Source: Streptomyces sp. H27-H1
GTDB taxonomy: Bacteria > Actinomycetota > Actinomycetes > Streptomycetales > Streptomycetaceae
Direction: 5' to 3'
Assembly (NCBI RefSeq): GCF_026627445.1
Contig: NZ_JAPNLJ010000005.1
Location: forward strand, 1-64,000
DNA: 64,000 bases
Numbering within the stretch: the stretch's first letter is position 1; each line of letters starts with the position of its first letter. This document shows positions 54,848 through 64,000 of this stretch, piece after piece. A program made the position numbers and the translations under genes. The notes beneath the pieces are model-generated. The model worked only from the letters and a program-made list of their open reading frames with translations, ran no database searches and was not told the DNA's origin.

Positions 54848-56155
54848 GTGCGACGAAGAAACTTCGGGGCGGCCGCCACCACGGTCGCGCTCGGTCTGCT
54901 GATACCGCTGGCGGGCTGCGGCAGCTCCGGCGGAAACGCTGATGACAGCGGCACCATCCGCCTCGTCGCCGCCGAATACGGCGACAGCCCGGCCACCAGT
55001 TCCAAGGCTTTCTGGGACAAGATGACGGCCGAGTTCACCGCCTCGAACCCCGGCATCAAGGTCGAGGTCCAGCTACTGCCGTGGGCCGACATCGACAGTG
55101 AAGTCTCCCGCATGGTCAAGGCCGGCGACGCCCCGGACATGGCCCTCATGGGCAGCTACTCGGACTTCGCGGCACAGGGCAAGCTCTATTCCGCGCCCGA
55201 GCTCCTCTCGGTCAGCGCGGAGGCGAACTTCCTCCAGCCCCTCGCCGACGCCGGATCCGTCCGCAACACCCTCTACGGCCTGCCCTTCGTGGCGAGCAGC
55301 CGCCTCCTCTTCTACAACGAGAAGCTGCTGACCGACGCCGGGGTCATCGGCAAGGACGCCAAGAACGGGTGGCAGCCCAAGACCTGGCAGGACCTGAAGT
55401 CCGCCGCCAAGGCGCTCAAGGAGAAGGGCGTGAAGTTCCCGTACGCCATGCCCCTGGGCCCGGAGGAGGCGCACGCCGAGGCGATGATCTGGGAGCTCAG
55501 CAACGGCGGCGGCTACGCCGACAACAGCGGCAACTACAGCCTGGCCTCCGAGCAGAACATCGAGACCTTCAGGTGGATCAAGGCCAACCTGGTCGTACCC
55601 GGGCTGCTCGGCCCCACGCCCCCGTCCCAGCTCAACCGCGCCGACGCCTTCGCCGCGTTCGCGCGCGGCGAGGTCGGCATGCTCAACGGCTACCCCTCGC
55701 TCGCCCACGAGGCGCGTTCCAAGGGGATCACGGTCGGCGCCGTCACGATGCCCGTCTCGGACATGCTGGGCTCAGGAGAGCTCCCGCCGAACGTGGGCGT
55801 GGCCGACTGGATGATGGCCTTCAAGCAGAACGGCCACCGCGAGGAGATCGGCAAGTTCCTGGACTTCGTCTACCGGGACAAGAACCTGTCGGACTTCGCC
55901 GGCCGCTACCACCTGCTGCCGTCCACCGTCTCGGCCTCCCGCACCATGGCCGGCTCCTCGGGCATGGACGAGAACGACCAGCAGTTCCTCACCGCCCTGC
56001 GCAGCGCGCAGCTCTACCCGGTCGACGACCCGTCGTGGATGACGATCAGCGACACCATCAAGCGCAACATCGGGCGCGCCGTGGACCCCGCCGGCGACCC
56101 GAAGGCCGTCCTCGAGGAGATCGCCGCCAAGGCGAACGAGGCCAAGAAGGGCTGA
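54848..56155 (+). CDS. Sugar ABC transporter substrate-binding lipoprotein (orphan)
   Basis: 435 residues from GTG with AGGGGA upstream. Lipoprotein signal peptide ending LIPLAGC (lipobox Cys near 24), then a cluster-B/type-1 solute-binding protein with DKMTAEFTASNPGIKVEVQ, GDAPDMALMG and a C-terminal KNLSDFAGRYHLLPSTVSA segment, as in maltose/multiple-sugar binding proteins. No permease or ATPase genes are next to it, so it must work with a transporter coded elsewhere (shared MsiK-type ATPase systems are common in Streptomyces). Confidence 0.93.
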   Translation: MRRRNFGAAATTVALGLLIPLAGCGSSGGNADDSGTIRLVAAEYGDSPATSSKAFWDKMTAEFTASNPGIKVEVQLLPWADIDSEVSRMVKAGDAPDMALMGSYSDFAAQGKLYSAPELLSVSAEANFLQPLADAGSVRNTLYGLPFVASSRLLFYNEKLLTDAGVIGKDAKNGWQPKTWQDLKSAAKALKEKGVKFPYAMPLGPEEAHAEAMIWELSNGGGYADNSGNYSLASEQNIETFRWIKANLVVPGLLGPTPPSQLNRADAFAAFARGEVGMLNGYPSLAHEARSKGITVGAVTMPVSDMLGSGELPPNVGVADWMMAFKQNGHREEIGKFLDFVYRDKNLSDFAGRYHLLPSTVSASRTMAGSSGMDENDQQFLTALRSAQLYPVDDPSWMTISDTIKRNIGRAVDPAGDPKAVLEEIAAKANEAKKG

Positions 56156-56485
56156 CGTGCGACAGCACGCGCACGAGCACCTGGTCGCACGGACGGAAAA
56201 GCCCCCGAACGCCCCTGCCGAAAAGGGACCTTCGCCCCATGCCGCACCCCCACCCCTTGCGGCATCATGGCTGGTACGGCTCTTGATCCAAGGCCGCGGC
56301 CCAGTCGCCCGCGAGCGCCCACAAGGCGCGCGAGGCGGCCGGCCCACCTCCTCCGGGCACGCGATGCGACGCACCACGCCATGCGGCCGGACGGACGACT
56401 CGGACCCCGATGAACCGGACGCGGCCGCCACACGGTCCGGCCATGCCGTCGACGTCCGGGGTGGGCATCGCCACGTGACACAGCC
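56156..56485. other. Non-coding stretch, nothing assigned
   Basis: 330 bp between the convergent lipoprotein and secreted-protein genes. Open frames on both strands lack starts with SD and motifs. No hairpin terminator stands out. Confidence 0.4.
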
Positions 56486-57112
56486 CTAGCTGGCGCCCTG
56501 GTTCTCCGGGGTGAACGCCGTGCGGTGCTGCTCGCAGCTGGAGTCCCAGGCCAGGGAGCCGGTGAGGGTGCCGTAGCCGGTGCGGGTGACCGACCATTCC
56601 ACCGTGTACTTCCCTGTGTCGCACGCGATGCGCTTGCCCCCGGGGACCTTGGCGCGCGCCGTCGCGGGCTGGTTCTTGAGCTCCTGGTGCACCTTCGCCA
56701 CTTCGGCGCGGCGGGAGTCGCGCAGTACGGCGTGCACGACGATCAGCTGCTTGCCGTCCTTGGTCGTCAGCACCTTCTTGACGCCCTGCGAATCCGCCAC
56801 CGACCACGCGAACTCGTAACCGGGCTGCCAGGCCAGGGTCTTGGCGTCCGGGATCTGGCGCTCGTAGGACTCCGCGCCCTTCGGTCCGGGGCGGGTGATC
56901 GTCTTGTACTGGATGCCGGGGTGGAAGCGGAACTGCGCCTCCACCTTGTGCATGTCGTCCTTGGTCCACATCGACTTCATCGCCTTCTCCCCTCCGCTCG
57001 GGTCCTGGAGGTACGCCGTGCCTTCCGCGGCGGTGGCCGCGCCCGAGAGGACGGGGGCGAGGGCCGCCGCGGCGGCGGCGAGGACGAGGGCGGTGGTACG
57101 GGTGCGCTTCAT
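56486..57112 (-). CDS. Secreted hypothetical protein
   Basis: 208 residues. A clear Sec signal peptide (KRTRTTALVLAAAAAALAP, cleavage near ATA-AEG about 29). The mature part is mixed alpha/beta, with one likely disulfide between RIACDTGKY and SSCEQHRT. No known motif recognised. Convergent with the lipoprotein gene and upstream of the deacetylase gene on the same strand, but 113 nt apart. Confidence 0.8.
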   Translation of the reverse strand: MKRTRTTALVLAAAAAALAPVLSGAATAAEGTAYLQDPSGGEKAMKSMWTKDDMHKVEAQFRFHPGIQYKTITRPGPKGAESYERQIPDAKTLAWQPGYEFAWSVADSQGVKKVLTTKDGKQLIVVHAVLRDSRRAEVAKVHQELKNQPATARAKVPGGKRIACDTGKYTVEWSVTRTGYGTLTGSLAWDSSCEQHRTAFTPENQGAS

Positions 57113-57225
57113 GCCCGGACCAACGGGACCCTCCGGCGGGCCGGAACGACGCCGGGCGCGCTTTCACCCGTACGGGATCGGGCGGCGCCGGGGCCGGCGC
57201 GTACCCGTCGCCGCCGGACGGCACG

Positions 57226-58059
57226 TCAGGCGCTGGGGCCGGTGACCACCGGGAAACCGGTGGGCCGGCCCTGCTCCTTCAGCCAGTCCAGGACCTGGTC
57301 GAGGGCTTCGACGCTCTGGGTGCGGTCGCCGCCGCCGTCGTGGAAGAGGATGGTCGGGCCGTTGCCGATCTCGGCCTTGACCGCGCCCACGATCGCGGCC
57401 ACCCCCGGCTTGCTGAAGTCCTTGGTGTCGATGTTCCAGCCGAGCGGGCGCATGCCGTCGGCGGCGACCAGGGCCCGGCTCTCGGGGGTGAACGCGCCGC
57501 CGGGGGCCCGGTAGTACTCCACCTTGGCCCCGCCGCCCGCCGCGTCCTCGATCAGCTTCTTCGCGTCGAGGATCTGCTGCTGCTGGTAGGCGAGGGGCTT
57601 CTTGTCCATCCCGGTGTTGTGGTCCATGGTGTGGTCGCAGAGCCGGTGGCCGTCGGCGACGACCTTCTTGACCAGGTCGGGGTGGTCCTTGGCCTGCGGT
57701 CCGATCATGCAGAAGACCGCCTTCACCTCATGCCTCTTCAGCACCTCGAGCACTTTCGGGGTCCACTTGGGGTCGGGTCCGTCGTCGACGGTGATGTTGA
57801 CCGCGTTGCCGCCGCTCTCCGACGCGTGGGCTATGCCGTCCGGGACTTGGCCGCCCGGCATCCCGGGCGCCTGCGGCTCGCCGTCGCCTCCCTTCGCGGG
57901 GTCGTCCGACTGCCGGGAGACGTTCTGACGGTTGATGTCGTGACCCGGGTCGGCGAGCACCGTCACCCCCCACGCCGTCGCGGCCACCGCCGCCACCGCC
58001 CCGGCTACGGCGATCCGCGTCTTCGTGCCCCGCATCTGCGTGCGCGCCATGAACCCCAT
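57226..58059 (-). CDS. Secreted polysaccharide deacetylase (NodB/CE4)
   Basis: 277 residues from the ATG of MGFMARTQMRG; a second ATG nine bases downstream is possible. N-terminal membrane anchor or signal (about 16-36), a charged linker, then a NodB domain with VNITVDDGPDPKWT (catalytic Asp pair), CDHTMDHNT (metal His-x-x-x-His), YRAPGGAF and a C-terminal ILFHDGGGD. Removes N-acetyl or O-acetyl groups from peptidoglycan, chitin or xylan. Confidence 0.93.
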   Translation of the reverse strand: MGFMARTQMRGTKTRIAVAGAVAAVAATAWGVTVLADPGHDINRQNVSRQSDDPAKGGDGEPQAPGMPGGQVPDGIAHASESGGNAVNITVDDGPDPKWTPKVLEVLKRHEVKAVFCMIGPQAKDHPDLVKKVVADGHRLCDHTMDHNTGMDKKPLAYQQQQILDAKKLIEDAAGGGAKVEYYRAPGGAFTPESRALVAADGMRPLGWNIDTKDFSKPGVAAIVGAVKAEIGNGPTILFHDGGGDRTQSVEALDQVLDWLKEQGRPTGFPVVTGPSA

Positions 58060-58174
58060 GTGCTGTCTCAACTCCCCTTGTCGACATCCGCCGTGTGAGC
58101 TCGCAATGATCAGGACGTCAGTCGGGGATACGAGGTTCCAGCCGAATGGACCATAAATTCCTGGTTGTAGGACT

Positions 58175-58528
58175 TTGATCCTCCATCGTCCCGATTCCGT
58201 CCCGACTGAAACCGGGGGCGATCGGACCGGCCTCATACCGGACGGCCGATCCCAAGACCCCCTCTCCAGTTGGGCGACGGTGCTTCCGGCGGGCAACACG
58301 ACCGTGGGCGTGGGCCAGCCGCCCTCCCTCACCTTCGACCACCCGGTGAAGAACAAGGCCGAGGTCGAGCGGCGGCTGAAGGTGACCACGAACAACGACA
58401 CCGAGGGCGCGTGGGGTTGGGTGACGGAGGCACTCACCCACGCTGAAGCGCGACGGCGAGGCTACGCCCAGGCCAAGACCGGCGACGTCTTCGAGGTAAC
58501 GGGCATATCCAGCCTCGCCGGCGTTTGA
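58175..58528 (+). pseudogene. Fragment of an L,D-transpeptidase Ig-like domain
   Basis: In the + frame from about 58265 to 58430 the translation (VLPAGNTTVGVGQPPSLTFD, then HPVKNKAEVERRLKVTTNND and TEGAWGWVT) matches the first Ig-like domain of Streptomyces L,D-transpeptidases. There is no signal peptide before it, and the second Ig domain and the YkuD catalytic domain are absent. The frame then ends inside a repeat (58509-58537). It cannot encode an active enzyme. Confidence 0.7.
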
Positions 58529-58537
58529 GGCGCGGGG
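58509..58537. repeat. CCAGCCYCGCCGGCG-type intergenic repeat, copy 1
   Basis: Unit CCAGCCTCGCCGGCGTTTGA followed by GGCGCGGGG; this unit type is common between Streptomyces genes. It supplies the TGA that ends the transpeptidase fragment. Confidence 0.75.
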
Positions 58538-58560
58538 TACGGGGCGGAGACCCGCAACCC

Positions 58561-58588
58561 CCAGCCCCGCCGGCGCTTGAGGCGCGGG
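58561..58588. repeat. CCAGCCYCGCCGGCG-type intergenic repeat, copy 2
   Basis: CCAGCCCCGCCGGCGCTTGA followed by GGCGCGGG, differing from copy 1 at two positions. Separated by 23 nt from copy 1. Confidence 0.75.
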
Positions 58589-58710
58589 CCCGGGCAGACC
58601 CCGGTTTCGGGAAGGGGCGGGGCGGGGTGGGGGAAGGCTCCGCGCAGCGGGCCCGGCACGCGGCCGGGGCCGCGGCGGGGTCCGGGGGCCGCCCGGACAC
58701 GCACACGCAG

Positions 58711-58754
58711 CGGGCCCGGCCCGATGGATCCGCAGATCCACCGGGCCGGGCCCG
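58711..58754. terminator. 20-bp hairpin after the MFS gene
   Basis: CGGGCCCGGCCCGATGGATC pairs with GATCCACCGGGCCGGGCCCG (19 of 20) around CGCA, about 40 nt past the MFS stop. Confidence 0.9.
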
Positions 58755-58795
58755 TCATTCGCCAGCGCGCGTACGCGCAGCCCACCCGCTCCAGG

Positions 58796-60466
<1,671 letters not shown>

Positions 60467-60484
60467 CTAGCCGGGCGTCAAGTA
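60467..60484. promoter_or_regulatory. TetR operator O2
   Basis: ACTAGCCGGGCGTCAAGT (arms match at 6 of 8). It overlaps the putative -35 TTGACG of the MFS promoter (TTGACG, 18 nt, TACCTT on the minus strand) and lies just before the tetR ribosome site. Confidence 0.72.
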
Positions 60485-60500
60485 AGCAAATAGGAGCGTC

Positions 60501-61085
60501 ATGTCCAGCAGCAGTCCGCAGCAGCGCCGCGGCAATACGCGGCAGCGCATCCAGGACGTCGCACTGGAACTCTTCGCCGAACAGGGGTACGAGAAGACGT
60601 CGCTGCGCGAGATCGCAGAGCGGCTGGAGGTCACGAAGGCGGCGCTGTACTACCACTTCAAGACCAAGGAAGACATCATCATCAGCCTGTTCGAGGACCT
60701 GACCCGGCCCATCGACGAGCTGATCCAGTGGGCGGAGGGGGAGCCGCGCTCGCTGGAGATGAAGCGGGAGGTCCTGCGCCGCTACAGCGAGGCGATGGCG
60801 GGCGGCGCCTCGCTGTACCGCTTCATGCAGGAGAACCAGGCCTCGCTGCGGGAGCTCAGCATCGGCGAGACGGTGAAGAAGCGCCTCTTCGCCCTGGTGG
60901 AGCTGCTCCGCACGGGCCAGGAGGACGCCCCGCTGACCGACCAGGTCCGGTGCGTGAGCGCCTTGTTCACCTTGCACGCGGGAATGATGTTCCTCCAGCA
61001 CGTGGACGGGGACCCGGAGGAGACCCGCCAGGCCGCCCTGGAGGTCGCGACGGACCTGATCGTCCAGGCCCACCAGCGCCCGTAG
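60501..61085 (+). CDS. TetR-family repressor of the MFS gene
   Basis: 194 residues. N-terminal HTH: TRQRIQDVALELFAEQGYEK, TSLREIAERLEVTKAALYYH and FKTKEDIIISLFE. Variable C-terminal ligand domain (about 70-190). ATG with TAGGAG upstream. Its position and the twin palindromes in the divergent gap support autoregulation and repression of the adjacent MFS pump, released by a ligand that is probably the pump substrate. Confidence 0.95.
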   Translation: MSSSSPQQRRGNTRQRIQDVALELFAEQGYEKTSLREIAERLEVTKAALYYHFKTKEDIIISLFEDLTRPIDELIQWAEGEPRSLEMKREVLRRYSEAMAGGASLYRFMQENQASLRELSIGETVKKRLFALVELLRTGQEDAPLTDQVRCVSALFTLHAGMMFLQHVDGDPEETRQAALEVATDLIVQAHQRP

Positions 61086-61220
61086 GCGCAGCGGCCGGGA
61101 CGCCCGTTCACTCGATCAAGCGAACCCGGACCATGAATCATTACTCTCCGTAGTCAAGGCGGCTACTTTTGGTGATGTGCGCTGTGGAAGGGCCGCGGCG
61201 CCCGAGCCAAAGGCACCGCC

Positions 61221-62219
61221 ATGATGCGTTTCGCCCTCGCCACCGCCGCCGCGACAGCCGTCCTCACCGCCGCGCTCGCCCCCCAGACCCACGCCCAGGC
61301 TGCCGCCCCTCTGTCCTACGTGGCCCTCGGGGACTCGTACAGCGCCGGCTCCTTCGTGCGTCCCTGGAACACCGACGGGTGCGGCCGCTCCGAGCAGGAC
61401 TACCCCCACCAGGCCGCCCGGCGGCTGAAGTTGCACCTCACCGATGTCACCTGCTCCGCCGCCGAGGTCAGAGCGGGGCTGCTGGGCCCGCAGTCCGAGC
61501 TGAAGGGGCCACCGTCCGTGCCACCACCGGGGGGCTGGACCGCCAAGCCTCCGCAGATCAGGGCCGTTACGGCGACCGCCGATCTCGTCACGGTCGGCGC
61601 CGGCGGCAACTCCGTGGGTTTCTCCGAGATCGTCGAGACCTGCGTCAAGCGTGGCCTGGCCTCTTTCGGTACGGGCACCCCGTGCGCCGATCACTACGCC
61701 CGGGGCAGCGGCGCCGCCGGGCTCGACGCCCGGTTCACCGCACTGGAGGCCGACTTCGCGGCCCTGCTGAAGGAGATCCGCACGCGCGCTCCGCGCGCCG
61801 GGGTGGCGGTCGTCGGATATCCGGCCGTCGTGGACGGGGCCGCGGGCTGCGCCTGGGGGTCCTGGCACCAGCTCGGAACCGTCGCCAAGGGCGACATGCC
61901 CTGGCTCGACACCCTGGAGCGCCGGGTCAACACCCTCTTGCGGGACCAGGCCCGGCGGGCCGGCGCGGCGTTCGTGGACACGTACTCATCCAGCACCGGG
62001 CACGGAGTGTGCGCGAGCGGCGAGCAGCGCTGGATGTACGGGATCAAGGACAACCTCACCGGCCCGGGCGCCCAGAGCGACCCACCCTCCGAGCTCTGCC
62101 GCTCCATCCCGGCCCGCGGCGAAGCCTGCACCGTCCTACACCCGAACCTCCACGGCACCACCCACCAGGCGGACCGCGTCACGGAGACCTTGACCGCCCT
62201 GGGGGCGGCCGGCCACTGA
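61221..62219 (+). CDS. Secreted SGNH/GDSL esterase-lipase
   Basis: 332 residues with a signal peptide (about 1-28, ending THAQAA). SGNH blocks: VALGDSYSAGSFV (Ser), DLVTVGAGGNSVGF (Gly/Asn region) and the catalytic pair in VLHPNLHGTTHQADRV. Several Cys residues suggest disulfides, as in Streptomyces GDSL lipases. Upstream, ATTACT-type and TACTTT boxes at about 61140-61176 suggest its own promoter. Confidence 0.92.
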   Translation: MMRFALATAAATAVLTAALAPQTHAQAAAPLSYVALGDSYSAGSFVRPWNTDGCGRSEQDYPHQAARRLKLHLTDVTCSAAEVRAGLLGPQSELKGPPSVPPPGGWTAKPPQIRAVTATADLVTVGAGGNSVGFSEIVETCVKRGLASFGTGTPCADHYARGSGAAGLDARFTALEADFAALLKEIRTRAPRAGVAVVGYPAVVDGAAGCAWGSWHQLGTVAKGDMPWLDTLERRVNTLLRDQARRAGAAFVDTYSSSTGHGVCASGEQRWMYGIKDNLTGPGAQSDPPSELCRSIPARGEACTVLHPNLHGTTHQADRVTETLTALGAAGH

Positions 62220-62259
62220 CACGGGAGGCGAGCAAAACCGGGGCCGGCGTCGCAATCGA

Positions 62260-62393
62260 CGGCGCTCCCCGCCCGCGCCGACCTCGCGGCGGCCACCGTC
62301 GAATGCCCGGAGGCCCCGGCCGCGTACGACCGCATGCTGGAGGTCACCTCCGACCGCCTCCCCGTCCACGAGGCGCCGCGCTCCCTGGGCTGA
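62260..62393 (+). pseudogene. Possible gene remnant (no intact start)
   Basis: A 3'-terminal open frame (ALPARADLAAATVECPEAP, then AAYDRMLEVTSDRLPVHE) with strong coding-like codon bias ends at a TGA right before the convergent DUF1992 gene. It has no start codon or SD of its own and I could not assign it to a family. It may be the end of a deleted gene. Confidence 0.35.
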
Positions 62394-62396
62394 GGG

Positions 62397-62801
62397 TCAG
62401 CCGGGGTTCCGGGACTCGCGCCAGTGGGTGAGTTCGGCTTCGACGTCGAACTCCCGGAGGTTCAGCGGGGGTCCGGGCGGGGGCATGCGCAGGGCCTTGC
62501 GGATCTTGTCGTTGATTTCGGTGAGGAGGTCGCGGGCCCGGCGTTCGGTGCGGGCCGCCTTGAGTGCCTCGCGGGCGTCCTCCGCCTCCTTGCGGAGGGC
62601 GAGGGCCGGCGGGAGGACAGCGAAGCCCTCGCGGTGCAGTTTGCCCTTGATCCACCACAGCTCGTCGTACGGGGCGTCGAGCGAGGCGAGCGGTTTGCCG
62701 AAGCCGGGGAGTTCCGCGAACTCGCCGCGTTCGTCGGCCTGTCTGATCTGGCGGTCCACGAAGGATTCGAAGCTGACACCAGGCGGTTTGCGCTCGGTCA
62801 C
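62397..62801 (-). CDS. DUF1992 (DnaJ-C-terminal-like) protein
   Basis: 134 residues from GTG with GGAGG upstream. DUF1992 motifs: FESFVDRQIRQADERGEFAE, LPGFGKPL and YDELWWIKGKLHREG, then a helical tail. Known in bacteria and as DNAJC28 in eukaryotes; molecular role not established. The annotated start is set at the family's conserved beginning. Confidence 0.9.
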   Translation of the reverse strand: MTERKPPGVSFESFVDRQIRQADERGEFAELPGFGKPLASLDAPYDELWWIKGKLHREGFAVLPPALALRKEAEDAREALKAARTERRARDLLTEINDKIRKALRMPPPGPPLNLREFDVEAELTHWRESRNPG

Positions 62802-62981
62802 ATTGCCTCCTCGGAATCCCTGCCAGCCTACTGTCGTCCGGCCCGCACCGGCCGGGTCGCGTCGGGCGGCACAGCTGCCCGACCGGGGCGGGTGGTCGGC
62901 CTCGTGCAGGGCGTCTCGACTGCGACCAACTGGCCTTCCGGTCGGCTGGGCCGGTCTCATCAGCAGTCGCGGACTTGTCGA

Positions 62982-63024
62982 ATATCGATATGTTCCCCTA
63001 TCTTGAGCATATCGAAAATCGATA
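62982..63024. promoter_or_regulatory. Twin ATATCGATAT operators of the DUF2975/HTH operon
   Basis: ATATCGATAT (62982-62991) and TATCGAAAATCGATA (63010-63024) are perfect dyads sharing TATCGA, the second directly against the ribosome site GGAG. They are AT-rich islands in GC-rich DNA. The HTH protein of the operon is the natural binder. Confidence 0.7.
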
Positions 63025-63032
63025 GGAGCAAT

Positions 63033-63620
63033 GTGGTGAACATGAGACTCACGAGGACGCTGGCCTCGGCGACCCTTGCGCTGGCGATGCTCTGCGGGCT
63101 CGCCTTCATCGGCACGGGGGCTACGCACATGCTCGACGACGGGGCGGTCTGCGTACAGACGGGCTTCTGGGCAAACAGCTCGCTGGAGCACGATCTGCCG
63201 ATCGGTGACGGGGTGAAGGCGTCCAGCAGTGCCACGCGCCTGTGCCAGGACAGCCCCTCCGTGGGGCAGCGCGCCGCCGACCTCGGGGGCGAGCTGCCCT
63301 GGCTGCTTTTCGGCGCCCTCGCACTGTTTCTCTTCTCCCGGCTGCTGAAAGGCGTGCTGCTGCAGGGGCCGTTCACCGATCCGGTGTCGCGGCGACTCTC
63401 CGTTCTCGGCTGGTTCGTCACCTCGGGCACGCTGCTGACCGGCCTCGTCGTGGGCTGGTCTCAATCCTGGCTCGTCGGGAGCATGGCGCCGATGGTGGGT
63501 TCCGGGCCGACCCTCTCCGGGCCGCTGGTGCTCGTCCTCGCCGGCCTCGCCGCAGTGATCATGGGGAGGATCATGCGGGAGGGCGTGCGCATGCGAGAGG
63601 ACCTCGAAGGCACCATCTGA
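63033..63620 (+). CDS. DUF2975 membrane protein
   Basis: 195 residues from a GTG behind AGGAG; a Met three codons in is an alternative. Four hydrophobic helices (about 10-30, 85-103, 120-140, 155-175) with a Cys-containing extracytoplasmic loop (VCVQTGFWAN .. RLCQDSPS). DUF2975 proteins are usually paired with a small Xre-type HTH gene, as here; role unknown. Stop codon overlaps the start of the next gene (TGATG). Confidence 0.88.
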   Translation: MVNMRLTRTLASATLALAMLCGLAFIGTGATHMLDDGAVCVQTGFWANSSLEHDLPIGDGVKASSSATRLCQDSPSVGQRAADLGGELPWLLFGALALFLFSRLLKGVLLQGPFTDPVSRRLSVLGWFVTSGTLLTGLVVGWSQSWLVGSMAPMVGSGPTLSGPLVLVLAGLAAVIMGRIMREGVRMREDLEGTI

Positions 63621-63886
63621 TGCCCGAAGAGGAACGCCATGCGATCCGGATCCACCTGGACCGGCTTCTCGCCGAGCGCGGCATGACACTGACCGAGCTG
63701 TCCGCGCAGGTGGGCATCACCGTCGCCAACCTGTCCGTACTCAAGAACGATCGGGCCAAGGCCATCCGCTTCTCGACCCTGTCGAGGATCTGCGAGGTCC
63801 TCCGGTGCCAGCCGGGAGACCTGATGACCCACGACCCCGCCACCCCGGCCCGCACCGACCGCACCGACCGCGGATCCACTCCGTAG
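63620..63886 (+). CDS. Xre/Cro-CI family HTH regulator (YozG-like)
   Basis: 88 residues. A single HTH: AIRIHLDRLLAERGMTLTEL, SAQVGITVANLSVLKNDRAK and FSTLSRICEVLRCQPGDLMT, followed by a Thr/Arg-rich tail. Overlaps the DUF2975 stop (TGATG), so the two are translated together. It probably binds the TATCGA palindromes upstream and autoregulates the pair. Confidence 0.93.
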   Translation: MPEEERHAIRIHLDRLLAERGMTLTELSAQVGITVANLSVLKNDRAKAIRFSTLSRICEVLRCQPGDLMTHDPATPARTDRTDRGSTP

Positions 63887-64000
63887 ACGGCTGCCCACGC
63901 TCGACGCGAGCAGCCTGGAGGACCGGTTACGCCACCCCGTCAATCTGCGCCTTCAAGTGCGTGAAGGCTCCCTGACGACCCGTGCGGCCTAGGGTCGCAG

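Noticed and set aside
56265..56480. Short open frame between the lipoprotein and secreted-protein genes
   Set aside because: No SD or motif, and mixed third-position usage; most likely chance.

Overview
The window is very GC-rich actinobacterial chromosome, almost certainly from Streptomyces or a close relative. Reasons: strong third-position GC bias, WhiB, DUF1707, DUF4245 and DUF402 proteins, a SpoIIE-type phosphatase, SGNH hydrolases, many GTG starts, TANNNT boxes lying 6-7 nt before start codons (leaderless mRNAs), and intergenic repeats of kinds common in Streptomyces. The block ychF - ppgK - ispH - xseA - xseB - nitroreductase - DUF4245 - glpX - whiB - class I fumarase - fumC - DUF402 - SpoIIE phosphatase resembles a conserved Streptomyces core region as I remember it.

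Layout. 1-10.5 kb: an MMPL pump, then a minus-strand set coding for a DxDD class II terpene cyclase, a Tat-type berberine-bridge-like flavin oxidase, an aromatic-ring FAD monooxygenase, an NphB-like ABBA aromatic prenyltransferase and an adenylate-forming ligase. I read this as a compact prenylated-aromatic (meroterpenoid) biosynthetic cluster and as the most interesting part of the window. 10.7-12.3 kb: a Phd/RelE toxin-antitoxin pair and a Uma2-family protein. 12.3-33 kb: core metabolism and housekeeping (YchF, polyphosphate glucokinase, IspH, amino-acid permease, exonuclease VII, fructose-bisphosphatase, two unrelated fumarases, GDPD, ricin-lectin SGNH hydrolase, PP2C phosphatase). 33-45 kb: class A PBP, SPFH plus ribbon-helix-helix operon, a cyclophilin remnant, DUF2079 protein, PadR-ABC operon, and the OxyR/AhpC/AhpD peroxide module. 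45-54.6 kb: a 192-bp MITE-like element, two tandem paralogous membrane-anchored proteins coupled to an AI-2E transporter, a transglycosylase, PhoH, a Z-isoprenyl diphosphate synthase, an aldo/keto reductase, DUF192 and SUKH proteins. 54.6-64 kb: an orphan sugar-binding lipoprotein, secreted proteins, a polysaccharide deacetylase, a fragment of an L,D-transpeptidase, an MFS/TetR efflux pair with two operators, an SGNH hydrolase, DUF1992, and a DUF2975/HTH operon.

How genes work together. In the cluster, the ligase may activate an acid, the ABBA enzyme prenylates an aromatic, the DxDD enzyme cyclises an isoprenoid, the monooxygenase hydroxylates, and the Tat-exported oxidase may finish the product outside the membrane, with the neighbouring MMPL pump a candidate exporter. 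Elsewhere the local circuits are clear: OxyR faces ahpCD, TetR faces its MFS pump across a twin-operator promoter, PadR leads its ABC transporter, and an HTH protein follows DUF2975 behind an AT-rich palindrome. Two gene remnants and several repeat families mark intergenic decay. Motif residue numbers were counted by eye and start sites are inferred from ribosome binding sites, leaderless promoter spacing or family lengths.
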